Shown here: positions 1-7,844 of the stretch, one piece after another
Position numbering within the stretch: position 1 is the first letter of the stretch
How the letters are laid out: each line of letters starts with the position of its first letter
Assembly: GCA_041392805.1 (NCBI GenBank)
Contig: JAWKLJ010000002.1
Location: 2,061,001-2,125,000 of the forward strand
DNA: 64,000 bases
Source: Saprospiraceae bacterium
GTDB lineage: Bacteria; Bacteroidota; Bacteroidia; Chitinophagales; Saprospiraceae
Reading direction: 5' to 3'
Position numbers and translations under genes: made by a program
Notes under the pieces: model-generated
The model's database searches: none
The model's input: only the letters and a program-made list of their open reading frames with translations
What the model was told of the DNA's origin: nothing

Positions 1-1458
1 GATCCATTGATTAGAACCTGGACCGCTACCGATGCTTGTGGTAATGCTACCATCTTTGTACAAACTATCTATGTGGTGGATACGACACCTCCAACGTTCA
101 TAGATGTACCAGCAGATGCTTGTATGGAGGATGGCATTGTACCACCAGTTGCACGGGTTACAGCTTTGGATGGATGTAACAATATCCCCGCAGAGGTGCT
201 ATTTGAAGAAACGACTGAAAATGGTGACTGTGGCGAGGTGATTGTAAGAACCTGGATGACCTGGGATGCCTGTGGAAACAAGGATACTGTTTCCCAAAGG
301 ATCATAGGTGAGGATACGACGCCACCAACCATTGCCTTTAGTCATCCTGATTTAGTTCGCTTAGTATCTGGTGCTACCCTGGAAATGACTTGCGTAAACT
401 TCCAAGGCGACAATGTACCTGATTACGATGCCCATTCAGTTAGCGTTTCAGATAATTGTACGGAGGATGTGGATGTAGCCTTCAGTTATGAATTAGTTGC
501 TTTAGGCAGCTGTCAAACCGATGGTTATTTAGAGCGATACAAATTTAGCTGGGTTGCAACGGACCCATGTGGTAACAGCGCTTCCCTGGAGCTTTATGTG
601 AATGCGGTAGATGTCAATCCACCTGTATTCTTCGAGCGTCCACAACCTGTGGTGAACTTATTCTGCAACGAAGCTATTCCTGCTGTTGGTGAATTAGTAG
701 TCGTAGATGATTGTAGTGGCGTAACCCTCGACTTTGCAGAGGAAACCACATATCCTTCGCCAGGTATGACGGCTATTGGTCGCACTTGGATTGCAACAGA
801 TGCTTGCGGTAATTCAGAAACCGTAACCCAGTGGATTAAAATCCAGGATTACCAATTGGATTGCCACTTCCTCAACTACGAAAACGAAGTGACTTGTGGT
901 AGCGATGACAATACCATCACCGTAGCAGTGACTGGTGGAACGGGACCATATAGTTACCAGTGGAATTTGGTGGATTGTGACGGTATAATGGTGGAAGGTA
1001 TGGATTCGCCTACCTTGACCTTTATCGCAGGATACACCCCATTGAATTTTGAGGTTGTGGTTACGGATATTAATGGTTGTTCAACTACCTGCACACTTAC
1101 CGTGCCTTGTAAGAAAAACAGAGGCAACAAACCTAATCAAGGGGTAGGTGTAGGCGTAGGAAATGGCAACGGGAATGGGAATGGAGGCAGACCTAATCGT
1201 CCTGGAGGAAGTCTGGTCATTTATCCAAATCCAAGTACCGGTACTTATTACCTTGAATTTTCTGAGTATTTTGACAAACCTGCAAAGGTAATTGTTAGAA
1301 ATTTAGTCGGACAAGAGGTAATGACAACCAAATTAGATGAACTGCCAACCGAAGCCATTGAATTGAATTTGAAACAACTTCCGGATGGTATGTACACCAT
1401 TATGATTGAAGTAGATGGAGAGATTAGCTCCATTCAGAAAGTTATTAAAGAGCAATGA
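1..1458 (+). CDS. Large T9SS-secreted surface protein, HYR/SprB-type (5'-truncated by window edge)
   Basis: Only the C-terminal part is present: the frame is open at base 1 and a TTG at 7 is not a real start. The visible protein begins with immunoglobulin-like repeats of the HYR type, each carrying 'DACGN' and 'DTTPP' motifs, then a SprB-like unit around residues 295-370 (GTGPYSYQW), a Gly/Asn-rich linker (residues about 375-400) and a type A T9SS sorting domain (about 405-483; it starts IYPNPSTG and ends KVIKEQ). Known: such proteins cross the outer membrane by T9SS and lose the C-terminal signal. Inferred role: adhesion or gliding-surface protein. A strong terminator follows at 1503. Confidence 0.85.
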   Translation, partial: DPLIRTWTATDACGNATIFVQTIYVVDTTPPTFIDVPADACMEDGIVPPVARVTALDGCNNIPAEVLFEETTENGDCGEVIVRTWMTWDACGNKDTVSQRIIGEDTTPPTIAFSHPDLVRLVSGATLEMTCVNFQGDNVPDYDAHSVSVSDNCTEDVDVAFSYELVALGSCQTDGYLERYKFSWVATDPCGNSASLELYVNAVDVNPPVFFERPQPVVNLFCNEAIPAVGELVVVDDCSGVTLDFAEETTYPSPGMTAIGRTWIATDACGNSETVTQWIKIQDYQLDCHFLNYENEVTCGSDDNTITVAVTGGTGPYSYQWNLVDCDGIMVEGMDSPTLTFIAGYTPLNFEVVVTDINGCSTTCTLTVPCKKNRGNKPNQGVGVGVGNGNGNGNGGRPNRPGGSLVIYPNPSTGTYYLEFSEYFDKPAKVIVRNLVGQEVMTTKLDELPTEAIELNLKQLPDGMYTIMIEVDGEISSIQKVIKEQ

Positions 1459-1502
1459 TAGGGAATCCTAAATAAGTAAAGGAACTAGCTTACTTATGAG
1501 TA

Positions 1503-1543
1503 TGAGTCACCTTGGCAAGGTCCGAGGTGACTCATTTTTTTTT
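1503..1543 (+). terminator. Intrinsic terminator of the surface-protein gene
   Basis: A 10-bp perfect stem (TGAGTCACCT at 1503-1512 with AGGTGACTCA at 1525-1534) with a 12-base loop is followed by nine T. It lies 45 bases after the stop codon at 1458. Confidence 0.85.
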
Positions 1544-1661
1544 GACATTGCGATAATTGAAAAATGGTGTAAATTCAAAAAGAGTGGGTAATGACAAAAT
1601 ATACTGAAAAATGGAGTTCAATTCCCTCTTTTGATGTAATAAGCTGTATTTTTAGGATTTA

Positions 1662-1795
1662 GTGCTAGTTTGGCGGTCACCCTTAGGGCCAAAAACGCCT
1701 CTTTTTTGATGACACTTCATCACGTTCTTTAAAGCGCCTCGTTTCACCGAAAAATTGACACTTTTTGTCTCCAAAAGCCACCTCCAATCAAGCAC
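1662..1795 (-). repeat. MITE-like repeat family A, diverged inverted copy
   Basis: Read on the minus strand, this element aligns with 36211-36372: both begin with G(A/T)GC then TTGGAGGT and share the run GTGTCAATTTTTCG, and both end in GGTGACC(T/G)CCAAAC. The ends here (GTGCT at 1662, AGCAC at 1791-1795) are inverted to each other, and TTA stands on both sides, consistent with a three-base TAA/TTA target duplication. It fills most of the 358-base gap 1459-1816 that is not taken by the terminator. It carries no coding frame. Confidence 0.7.
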
Positions 1796-1816
1796 TTAAC
1801 CCTAAATCTATCTGAT

Positions 1817-2671
1817 ATGAAAAACTTATTCACGATCGTTACTTTGTCTCTGTTAGTCTTTTTATCCTGCAACAAGAAAGGGGAAGACATTCCAGCAGTA
1901 AAAAATGGGGTGGTAAACATCGTTTTTGATAATATTGCAGTGGTTGGCCAACTGCAAAAACAATTAAAATTAAGTGCTGTTGGAGGCGAGAACTATGATT
2001 TCAAAAGCGGATTGGGGCAGGACTTTAATGTGACGTTGCTTCGCTACTTTATTTCCAAAATTGTTTTGGAGGGCCCTAATGGAGAGCGTTACGAAGATGA
2101 AATCAGTGTAAGTGCTACAGGCGCAAAGGGCTTTTACCTTGTTGATGAAAATGACTTTGATTCTCAACTGATTACGCTAAGCGATGTGCCCGCCGGCGAG
2201 TACAACAAAGTCAGTTTTACCGTAGGCATAGATGAGGAGGGGGTAAAGGAAGGAGCAGCTGGAGGTGTCCTTGATCCTGCTACCAATGGTATGTTTTGGA
2301 ATTGGAATGCAGGGTATGTGGCCCTAAAGTTTGAAGGGCAATCTCCCGTTGCTGCGGGAGGGGCCAATGGTAATACCATCACTCCTGATAACGCTAAAGG
2401 GCTTGTATTTCATGTTGGAGGATGGAAAGAGGTAAAGGATACGCCTTTTGTCTACAACAATAAAAGGTTAAGCTATACCTTTTATACAAGTGTAAAAGTT
2501 AATAGTGAAAAAGATCCCTATGTGCATATGGTTTTTGATGTGCTTAAAATGCTGGCCGCCAAGAATATGATTGATTTTACAGGAAATAACAATGTTCATA
2601 AGCCAATTGATGGTGTGCCCATTGCAGAGAATTTAGAAGCCGCTTTTCAATTTGATCATATACACCAGTAA
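1817..2671 (+). CDS. MbnP-like lipoprotein
   Basis: 284 residues, with a lipoprotein signal (LLVFLSC, Cys18), so probably anchored in the periplasm or outer membrane. The body fits the MbnP family: a beta-rich protein with the family-like stretch MFWNWNAGYVALKFEG (residues 159-174; Trp161 and Trp163), a later GGWKEV, and a C-terminal 'FQFDHIHQ'. Two bases separate it from a di-haem cytochrome peroxidase gene, the same pairing as MbnP-MbnH. Known for that pair in methanotrophs: MbnH oxidises a tryptophan of MbnP to kynurenine, and MbnP binds copper. Inferred here: a copper- or metal-handling pair; which Trp is modified, if any, cannot be seen. Confidence 0.78.
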   Translation: MKNLFTIVTLSLLVFLSCNKKGEDIPAVKNGVVNIVFDNIAVVGQLQKQLKLSAVGGENYDFKSGLGQDFNVTLLRYFISKIVLEGPNGERYEDEISVSATGAKGFYLVDENDFDSQLITLSDVPAGEYNKVSFTVGIDEEGVKEGAAGGVLDPATNGMFWNWNAGYVALKFEGQSPVAAGGANGNTITPDNAKGLVFHVGGWKEVKDTPFVYNNKRLSYTFYTSVKVNSEKDPYVHMVFDVLKMLAAKNMIDFTGNNNVHKPIDGVPIAENLEAAFQFDHIHQ

Positions 2672-2673
2672 AA

Positions 2674-3699
2674 ATGAGTCGGAAGCAACAAGTCATCAGT
2701 TTGGGCATCTATATGGTCATGTTGGGGAGCTGTACAGGGGGTAAAATAACACCTGATTCACCCTATCTTTTCACAAAACCACCCCATTTTCCTGAGCCAA
2801 CTTATACTTTTGACAATAATCCAGTCACCGAAGCAGGATTTAAATTAGGGAAAATATTGTTCAATGATCCCATGCTGTCTTCTGACCATTCTGTGGCTTG
2901 TTCCAATTGTCATGCAAAGGCTGTCGCTTTTGCCGACCCGCAGCATCGATTGAGTGTAGGAGTGGATGACAAAGCGGGTACCCGCAATGCGCCTCCGCTG
3001 ATGAATCTTGCCTTTATGGATGCCTTTTTTTGGGATGGAGGAGTGGTGCACCTGGATTTTGTTCCCATTAATGCGATTGAAAGCGATTTTGAAATGAATG
3101 AAACACTGGCCAATGTAGTTGGGAAACTCAATGCCAGTAAGACCTACCCGTCGCTATTCGAAAAGGCTTTTGGGGAGATAGATTCTATTAATGCGCCGCT
3201 GATGTTACATGCTTTATCTCAATATATGTGCCGGTTGGTTTCTGCTGATTCTAAATATGACCAGTTTTTACAGCAAAAAACGTCCTTAACTCAGTCCGAA
3301 ATGGAAGGCCTTCAACTTTTTGAACAAAAATGTTCCACTTGCCACAGTGGCGTCCTGTTTACCAACCAGGAATACCTGAACAATGGATTGGATACGCAAT
3401 TTTCGGATATTGGAAGGGAGCGAATAAGTGAATGGTCTGGCGATAAAGGTAAATTCAGGGTACCCAGCCTGCGAAATGTTGGATTGACGGCGCCCTATAT
3501 GCATGATGGGCGTTTTAATACGCTGGAAGAAGTCTTACAGCATTACCGTTTTGGTATAAATGCGTCCGAAACACTTTCTCCCTCCCTACAAAAAGATGGG
3601 AAATTGGGGATTGAATTAACAGATAATGAACAAAAACAAATCATTGACTTTTTGCATACCTTGACCGATAGAAATTTTACGTCCAATGACTTGTTTTGA
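2674..3699 (+). CDS. Di-haem cytochrome c peroxidase, MbnH-like
   Basis: 341 residues with a lipoprotein-type signal (MVMLGSC, Cys20). Two haem-binding motifs are present, CSNCH (residues 76-80) and CSTCH (220-224), as in the CcpA/MauG/MbnH superfamily, together with the family features 'AFADP', 'GTRNAPPLMN' and 'FRVPSLRNVGLTAPYMHDGR'. The length is normal for the family. It lies two bases downstream of the MbnP-like gene, so the two are co-transcribed and probably co-translated. Known family chemistry: high-valent bis-Fe(IV) haem oxidises a partner protein or peroxide. Inference: the partner is the MbnP-like lipoprotein. A solo end of repeat family A begins 3 bases after the stop. Confidence 0.88.
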   Translation: MSRKQQVISLGIYMVMLGSCTGGKITPDSPYLFTKPPHFPEPTYTFDNNPVTEAGFKLGKILFNDPMLSSDHSVACSNCHAKAVAFADPQHRLSVGVDDKAGTRNAPPLMNLAFMDAFFWDGGVVHLDFVPINAIESDFEMNETLANVVGKLNASKTYPSLFEKAFGEIDSINAPLMLHALSQYMCRLVSADSKYDQFLQQKTSLTQSEMEGLQLFEQKCSTCHSGVLFTNQEYLNNGLDTQFSDIGRERISEWSGDKGKFRVPSLRNVGLTAPYMHDGRFNTLEEVLQHYRFGINASETLSPSLQKDGKLGIELTDNEQKQIIDFLHTLTDRNFTSNDLF

Positions 3700-3702
3700 T
3701 AG

Positions 3703-3719
3703 GACCTCCAAACATGCTC
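3703..3719. repeat. Solo 17-base terminal repeat of family A
   Basis: GACCTCCAAACATGCTC is identical to the right end of the element at 36211-36372. No matching opposite end is visible nearby, so this is a remnant or an abortive end directly behind the peroxidase stop codon. Confidence 0.65.
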
Positions 3720-3758
3720 TGAACTGCCTTCTTTGAGGGTTGATGAAAAACCGCTTTT

Positions 3759-4364
3759 CTATTCCCGCAGGAAAATCAGCTCATCCTGTTCCGACAATTT
3801 TACCATTACCGATAACTGACCTGGAACCTTATCCATTTGCCGGTGTTTTACAACATAATCGACCCCCTGAATGAGGTCAGAACTGACCGCGCCAAAGGAG
3901 GTGGGCAGCAAACGTTCAGGATTACCGGCACATGCCGCAACAATAGGGAATCCCAGCGCATTGATCAATTGTTGGCAATAAACATCTTGTACTAAACGAA
4001 TGGCAATAGAACCGTCATGTGCAAATAAGGAGGCTGGCAGTCGCCTTGGGCAATCAATCAAGATGGTTAATGGTTGAACATGGTAAACGAGCAGGGTTTC
4101 AAAGCGGGGATGCAAATGATCAACATAGGCTTTGATCATCTCAATGGAGCTAAACAAAATTTCAATCGGATGCGAAGTACTAAGGTTATTGAGTTGTCTC
4201 AAATTTGAAATAGCAGCTTCATTGGTCGCGTCACACCCAATACTCCAAATCGTATCAGTAGGATATAGTACTAGTCCTCCTTGTTGTAGCGCGTCTAGGG
4301 CTTGGCTTAAGTCGTAGTTTTGAACCATAAATGATTCGTTTGTAAAAGTCGTCATCATAAACAT
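3759..4364 (-). CDS. YrdC/Sua5-domain protein, divergent threonylcarbamoyl-AMP synthase
   Basis: About 200 residues covering a single YrdC fold. The N-terminal strand-loop 'GGLVLYPTDTIWSIGCDA' is clear. Known members make threonylcarbamoyl-AMP from threonine, bicarbonate and ATP for the t6A37 modification of tRNA. Two usual landmarks are altered: the Lys-x-Arg substrate loop after the first helix reads 'QLNNLSTSHP', and the 'SANxSG' loop reads 'ACAGNPERLLP'. The later 'AIR' segment is kept. It may be a paralogue with changed function. The start is unclear; Met1, Met4 and Met13 (4328) are possible. It is convergent with the peroxidase gene. Confidence 0.75.
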   Translation of the reverse strand: MFMMTTFTNESFMVQNYDLSQALDALQQGGLVLYPTDTIWSIGCDATNEAAISNLRQLNNLSTSHPIEILFSSIEMIKAYVDHLHPRFETLLVYHVQPLTILIDCPRRLPASLFAHDGSIAIRLVQDVYCQQLINALGFPIVAACAGNPERLLPTSFGAVSSDLIQGVDYVVKHRQMDKVPGQLSVMVKLSEQDELIFLRE

Positions 4365-4949
4365 GGGATTTATAATAAGTCACTACAGGGTATTTTTTTG
4401 TTTTGGGAAAGATGATTATGTCTGTTATTATACCAATACCTGTTTATTATGATAAGAAATTAGGCCTAGTGGGCAACAATTACTAATCTAGGCTTTGTTA
4501 TTTATTTTTAACTCTTTTTCAGCAATTCTATTGTTTGAAAAAGAAATTAATTTGTGAAAACGATTTTGGAAGGAAAATAATTGTCTGGTAATAGCTAAAA
4601 TTTTACTAAAGAAGCCCTAATATTAGGCAATGCTTTTTTGCATTGTACCGTTTTAGGAAGAGGGAAAAATAGACTGGATCAAGTAATAAGCTGTTTTTTC
4701 ATTCCTAAGGAATGAAGAATAAATAAGCTGGTCCAGGTACCTAAATATTTTTTCACCAGGCGAGGCGTGAAAGCTGGTCCCGAACTTGCTTCGGGAAATG
4801 AGCATAGCGTTCGACTGAGCTCACGCCGAAGTCCTAGCTATGTGAATGATGAACAACGAAGGCTGGTGGAAAAAGATAACGGTAAATGGGCTTGGTTATT
4901 TGTTATTCATTCCTAAAAAAGGAAGCTACACAAACATCAAATTTATTGT
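4365..4949. other. 585-base gene-free stretch
   Basis: AT-rich up to about 4740, with no convincing reading frame. It must hold the start region of the YrdC gene (minus strand) and of the PKD gene (plus strand). Positions 4748-4875 hold a copy of repeat family B. I see no clear promoter match or RNA gene. Confidence 0.5.
4748..4875. repeat. Repeat family B, copy 1
   Basis: Bounded by TTTTTCACCAG on the left and CTGGTGGAAAAAG on the right, which are near-perfect inverted ends (one-base indel). The left end continues 'gcgaggcgtga', similar to 'acaaggcacga' in the second copy at 36575-36654. The interior holds GC-richer small palindromes (CCCGAACTTGCTTCGGG at about 4779-4795) unlike the AT-rich surroundings. 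It is a non-coding, REP- or MITE-like element. Confidence 0.6.
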
Positions 4950-7202
4950 ATGTTGCGATACGTTTCATCTCTGTTACTGTTTTTTTTGCTGTTCAGCCTA
5001 AACCCATTGTATAGTCGGCATATCATAGGTGGTGTGATTACCTATGAACATTTAGGTGGGAATAATTATAAATTTGTACTGAAAATGTACCGAGATTGCA
5101 ATTGTGTGGAATGTGCTGATTTTGATCAAATTGCAGCGATTGGCATTTATAATTGTGGTCCTGGCGGAACAAGCTGTAGTAGTTTGGGGCAAAATGGCTT
5201 TTTCCGTCGATTGGATATTCCCCTGATGGGGGTTGTTCAGGTTGATGAACCTGATTATCCCTGCCTCATTCCGCCAGATGTTTGTGTTCAGGAGGGTACT
5301 TATGAATTTACGACTAATTTGCCCCTTTCCGAACAAAGCTATCATGTTTCTTATCAGCGATGTTGCCGGAATGTGACCATCAGTAATATCGTTGCGCCCC
5401 AAAATGCAGGTGCCACCTATACGATAGAAATTAAGCCTGAAGCCCAACTCTTGAATAACAGTAGCCCCGTTTTTAACGAATTTCCACCTACGATTATTTG
5501 TGCAGGGCAACCACTTGAATTCGATCACTCTGCACGCGATGCGAATGGTGATCAATTGGTCTATGAATTTTGCCCGCCTTTATTGGGGGGAGGTCCGGTT
5601 TTGACGAATCCTGGTTACGCCACTTGTGAAGGGGCTGCGCCAACTCCTGCTTGTCCTCCTCCATATAGTTCTGTTCCTTTTAGGGCACCTTCTTTTACCC
5701 CTGCCGAACCAATGGGAGGCGCTCCAATCGTTAAAATCGATCCCATCACGGGAATCATTACAGGGACGCCCAATATCTTGGGGCAATACGTGGTAGGGGT
5801 TTGCGTGTCTGAATACAGAGATGGGGTACTTTTGAGCCGAGTCTTTAGAGATTTTCAGTTTAATGTGGCTAGTTGTGATCCGGTGGTCGTAGCCGATATC
5901 CAGGAAGATGCCAAAATTGGAGAACAAGAATTTTTGGTGAATTCCTGTGGAAATGAAACCATCACCTTTCTCAACCAAAGTTACCAACAGAATTTTATTG
6001 ATAATTGGGTTTGGAGTTTTGACATTAATGGCCAAATCAAGAATTTTTCGGAATGGAGCCCAACGGTGACTTTCCCCGGTGTGGGCGAATACTTCGGCGA
6101 ATTGCGTATTAATCCAGGAACGGATTGTGGCGATACTGCGCGTATCTATGTCAACGTTTATCCTGAAATAAATGCCGATTTTTCTTATGAGTATGATACC
6201 TGTGTGGCCGGAATCGTGCAGTTTACAGACCTGTCGGAAACGGGCAGTTGTTGCTTAACCGCTTGGAATTGGAACTTTGGGGACAATACCAATTCCTCCC
6301 GCCAAAATCCGGATCACCTCTATCGCACCCCCGGACAAATTCCGGTGACCTTAACCGTGAGGGATACCAATCTCTGTGAAGATCAATTAACCCAAACCAT
6401 TGAATACTTTCCCGTTCCTAATCTCATCGTGATCGCACCCAGCTCCTTTATTGGCTGCCAACCCGCAGAAATCTTTTTTGATAACCTCTCTTTTCCTATC
6501 GATACAACCTATGATATCCTCTGGACCTTCGGAGATGGTGGTACTAGTACCGAAATTAGCCCCACTTATGTCTATGAAAACCCAGGGATGTATACCGTCA
6601 CTGTCGACATTACTTCCCCCATAGGCTGTGAAACGGATACCTTATTTGATGAATTAATCACCATATTAGAATCACCCAAGGCAGACTTTACCTATTTGCC
6701 AAGTGAGCCAAGTAACCTCAACAGTACCATTACGTTTTCAGATCGCTCTGAAAGAGCCATCGGTTGGCAGTGGGACTTTGGCGATGGCAGCAAGTCTCAA
6801 AATCGCAGCCCCGTCCATATGTACCGCGATACCGGTATTTATGTCATCCAGCAAGTTGTAAAGCACCCTAGTGGCTGTACGGATACCTTGACCCAACTCA
6901 TCGACATCTTCCCGGAGGTCCGCTATTTTTTGCCCAATGCTTTTACACCTAATAATGACTCCGTAAATGATTTTTATAAAGGTGTAGGGGTGATGACTGG
7001 CGCTACCGCTTTTAATCTTTCCATTTGGAATAGATGGGGCGAAAAAATATTCGAAACGACCGATCCCAATGCGTCCTGGAATGGCCGAAAATTCAATACA
7101 GGGAAGGAATCACCCAATGGCGTTTATGTCGTTTTGGTAAAATACAATGATCCTCGGGGTAACCCTTTCGAAATAAAGGGCTATGCCACCTTGATCAGAT
7201 AA
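4950..7202 (+). CDS. Secreted multi-PKD protein with T9SS type B sorting domain
   Basis: 750 residues. Signal peptide at residues 1-22 (a run of Leu/Phe). An N-terminal domain beginning 'HIIGGVITYEHLGG' and rich in Cys, of a type common in Bacteroidota surface proteins, is followed by about four PKD domains (residues about 310-650; 'WNFGDN', 'WTFGDGG', 'WDFGDGS') and a gliding-motility-associated C-terminal domain (about 660-750; 'LPNAFTPNNDSVND', 'WNRWGEKIFE', 'NGVYV'). Known: the type B signal directs T9SS export and attachment, often with a SprF-like partner; none is visible nearby. Role inferred: adhesion or polysaccharide binding. Confidence 0.88.
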   Translation: MLRYVSSLLLFFLLFSLNPLYSRHIIGGVITYEHLGGNNYKFVLKMYRDCNCVECADFDQIAAIGIYNCGPGGTSCSSLGQNGFFRRLDIPLMGVVQVDEPDYPCLIPPDVCVQEGTYEFTTNLPLSEQSYHVSYQRCCRNVTISNIVAPQNAGATYTIEIKPEAQLLNNSSPVFNEFPPTIICAGQPLEFDHSARDANGDQLVYEFCPPLLGGGPVLTNPGYATCEGAAPTPACPPPYSSVPFRAPSFTPAEPMGGAPIVKIDPITGIITGTPNILGQYVVGVCVSEYRDGVLLSRVFRDFQFNVASCDPVVVADIQEDAKIGEQEFLVNSCGNETITFLNQSYQQNFIDNWVWSFDINGQIKNFSEWSPTVTFPGVGEYFGELRINPGTDCGDTARIYVNVYPEINADFSYEYDTCVAGIVQFTDLSETGSCCLTAWNWNFGDNTNSSRQNPDHLYRTPGQIPVTLTVRDTNLCEDQLTQTIEYFPVPNLIVIAPSSFIGCQPAEIFFDNLSFPIDTTYDILWTFGDGGTSTEISPTYVYENPGMYTVTVDITSPIGCETDTLFDELITILESPKADFTYLPSEPSNLNSTITFSDRSERAIGWQWDFGDGSKSQNRSPVHMYRDTGIYVIQQVVKHPSGCTDTLTQLIDIFPEVRYFLPNAFTPNNDSVNDFYKGVGVMTGATAFNLSIWNRWGEKIFETTDPNASWNGRKFNTGKESPNGVYVVLVKYNDPRGNPFEIKGYATLIR

Positions 7203-7255
7203 TGTGGGATAGAAATTATTTTAAACCAGGGCTACATATTTCCATTTAAAATATT

Positions 7256-7263
7256 TACCTTTG
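7256..7263 (+). promoter_or_regulatory. Bacteroidota -7 box upstream of rplS
   Basis: TACCTTTG matches the TAnnTTTG consensus exactly, 81 bases before the rplS start. No clear -33 TTG is seen at the right distance (the sequence there is ACATATTTCC), so strength is uncertain. Confidence 0.55.
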
Positions 7264-7344
7264 CCCCGCTTTAGGCATGAATAAGCGAATCCCTTGATGG
7301 GCCTTAGTCCTCTGCTACATTTATGATTGTTAAAAAATAGAATC

Positions 7345-7704
7345 ATGGACGCTATTAAGTTTGTTCACGAGCAAATGACAGCTGATAAAGGGCTGCCTTC
7401 TTTCCGACCAGGCGATAACATTATCGTTAGCTACAAAATTGTAGAGGGAGAAAAAGAAAGAATCCAGGCTTTTCGTGGGGATGTCATTCAGATCAATGGA
7501 GAAGGTGCTACCAAAACCTTCACTGTGAGAAAAATATCAAATGGGGTAGGGGTAGAGCGTATCTTTCCTTTTGCAGCTCCTGGTATTGTTGAAATCACAG
7601 TGACTAAACGAGGTAAAGTACGTCGCGCTAAACTATTCTACTTGCGTGATCTGGTAGGTAAAAAAGCGCGGATCAAAGAGCGTAAATTTATCAAGAAAAC
7701 ATAG
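7345..7704 (+). CDS. rplS: Large-subunit ribosomal protein L19 (bL19)
   Basis: 119 residues, normal length. Typical bL19 features: 'FRPGDNIIVSYKIVEGEKER' near the N-terminus, 'FRGDVI', 'TFTVRKISNGVGVERIFP' and the basic tail 'KKARIKERKF'. bL19 sits at the 30S-50S interface. The ATG at 7345 is preferred over an in-frame TTG at 7327 because family members start with a short 'MDxIKFVxEQ' segment. It is monocistronic, with its own promoter-like box and a perfect terminator. Confidence 0.97.
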   Translation: MDAIKFVHEQMTADKGLPSFRPGDNIIVSYKIVEGEKERIQAFRGDVIQINGEGATKTFTVRKISNGVGVERIFPFAAPGIVEITVTKRGKVRRAKLFYLRDLVGKKARIKERKFIKKT

Positions 7705-7726
7705 TCGCACTCACCATGTGCAAATT

Positions 7727-7768
7727 AAAAGAAGGGCCAGTTCGATCGAACTGGCCCTTCTTTTTTTC
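7727..7768. terminator. Terminator after rplS
   Basis: A perfect 30-base palindrome at 7731-7760 (arm GAAGGGCCAGTTCGA) is preceded by AAAA and followed by seven T. It can work in both directions, although the T-run favours the plus strand. Confidence 0.92.
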
Positions 7769-7784
7769 AACCAATAGCAGCATG

Positions 7785-7843
7785 TTGGAAGTCGGAATGG
7801 TATTTTCATTTTCCCATTTCCGACTTCCGACTTCCGACTTCGA
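7785..7843. repeat. GGAAGTCGGAA hairpin and CGACTTC tandem
   Basis: GGAAGTCGGAATGG at about 7788-7801 is inverted against CCATTTCCGACTTCC at about 7814-7828, and the right arm is repeated in tandem (three CCGACTTC units to 7842). The stem lies directly behind the stop codon of the minus-strand repeat gene ending at 7845, so it probably serves as its 3' hairpin. The extra units look like slippage. Confidence 0.6.
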
Positions 7844-7844
7844 T

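Noticed and set aside
5052..6035. Two long minus-strand frames (167 and 151 codons) opposite the PKD gene
   Set aside because: Lie wholly inside the strongly supported PKD gene; composition is that of an antisense shadow.
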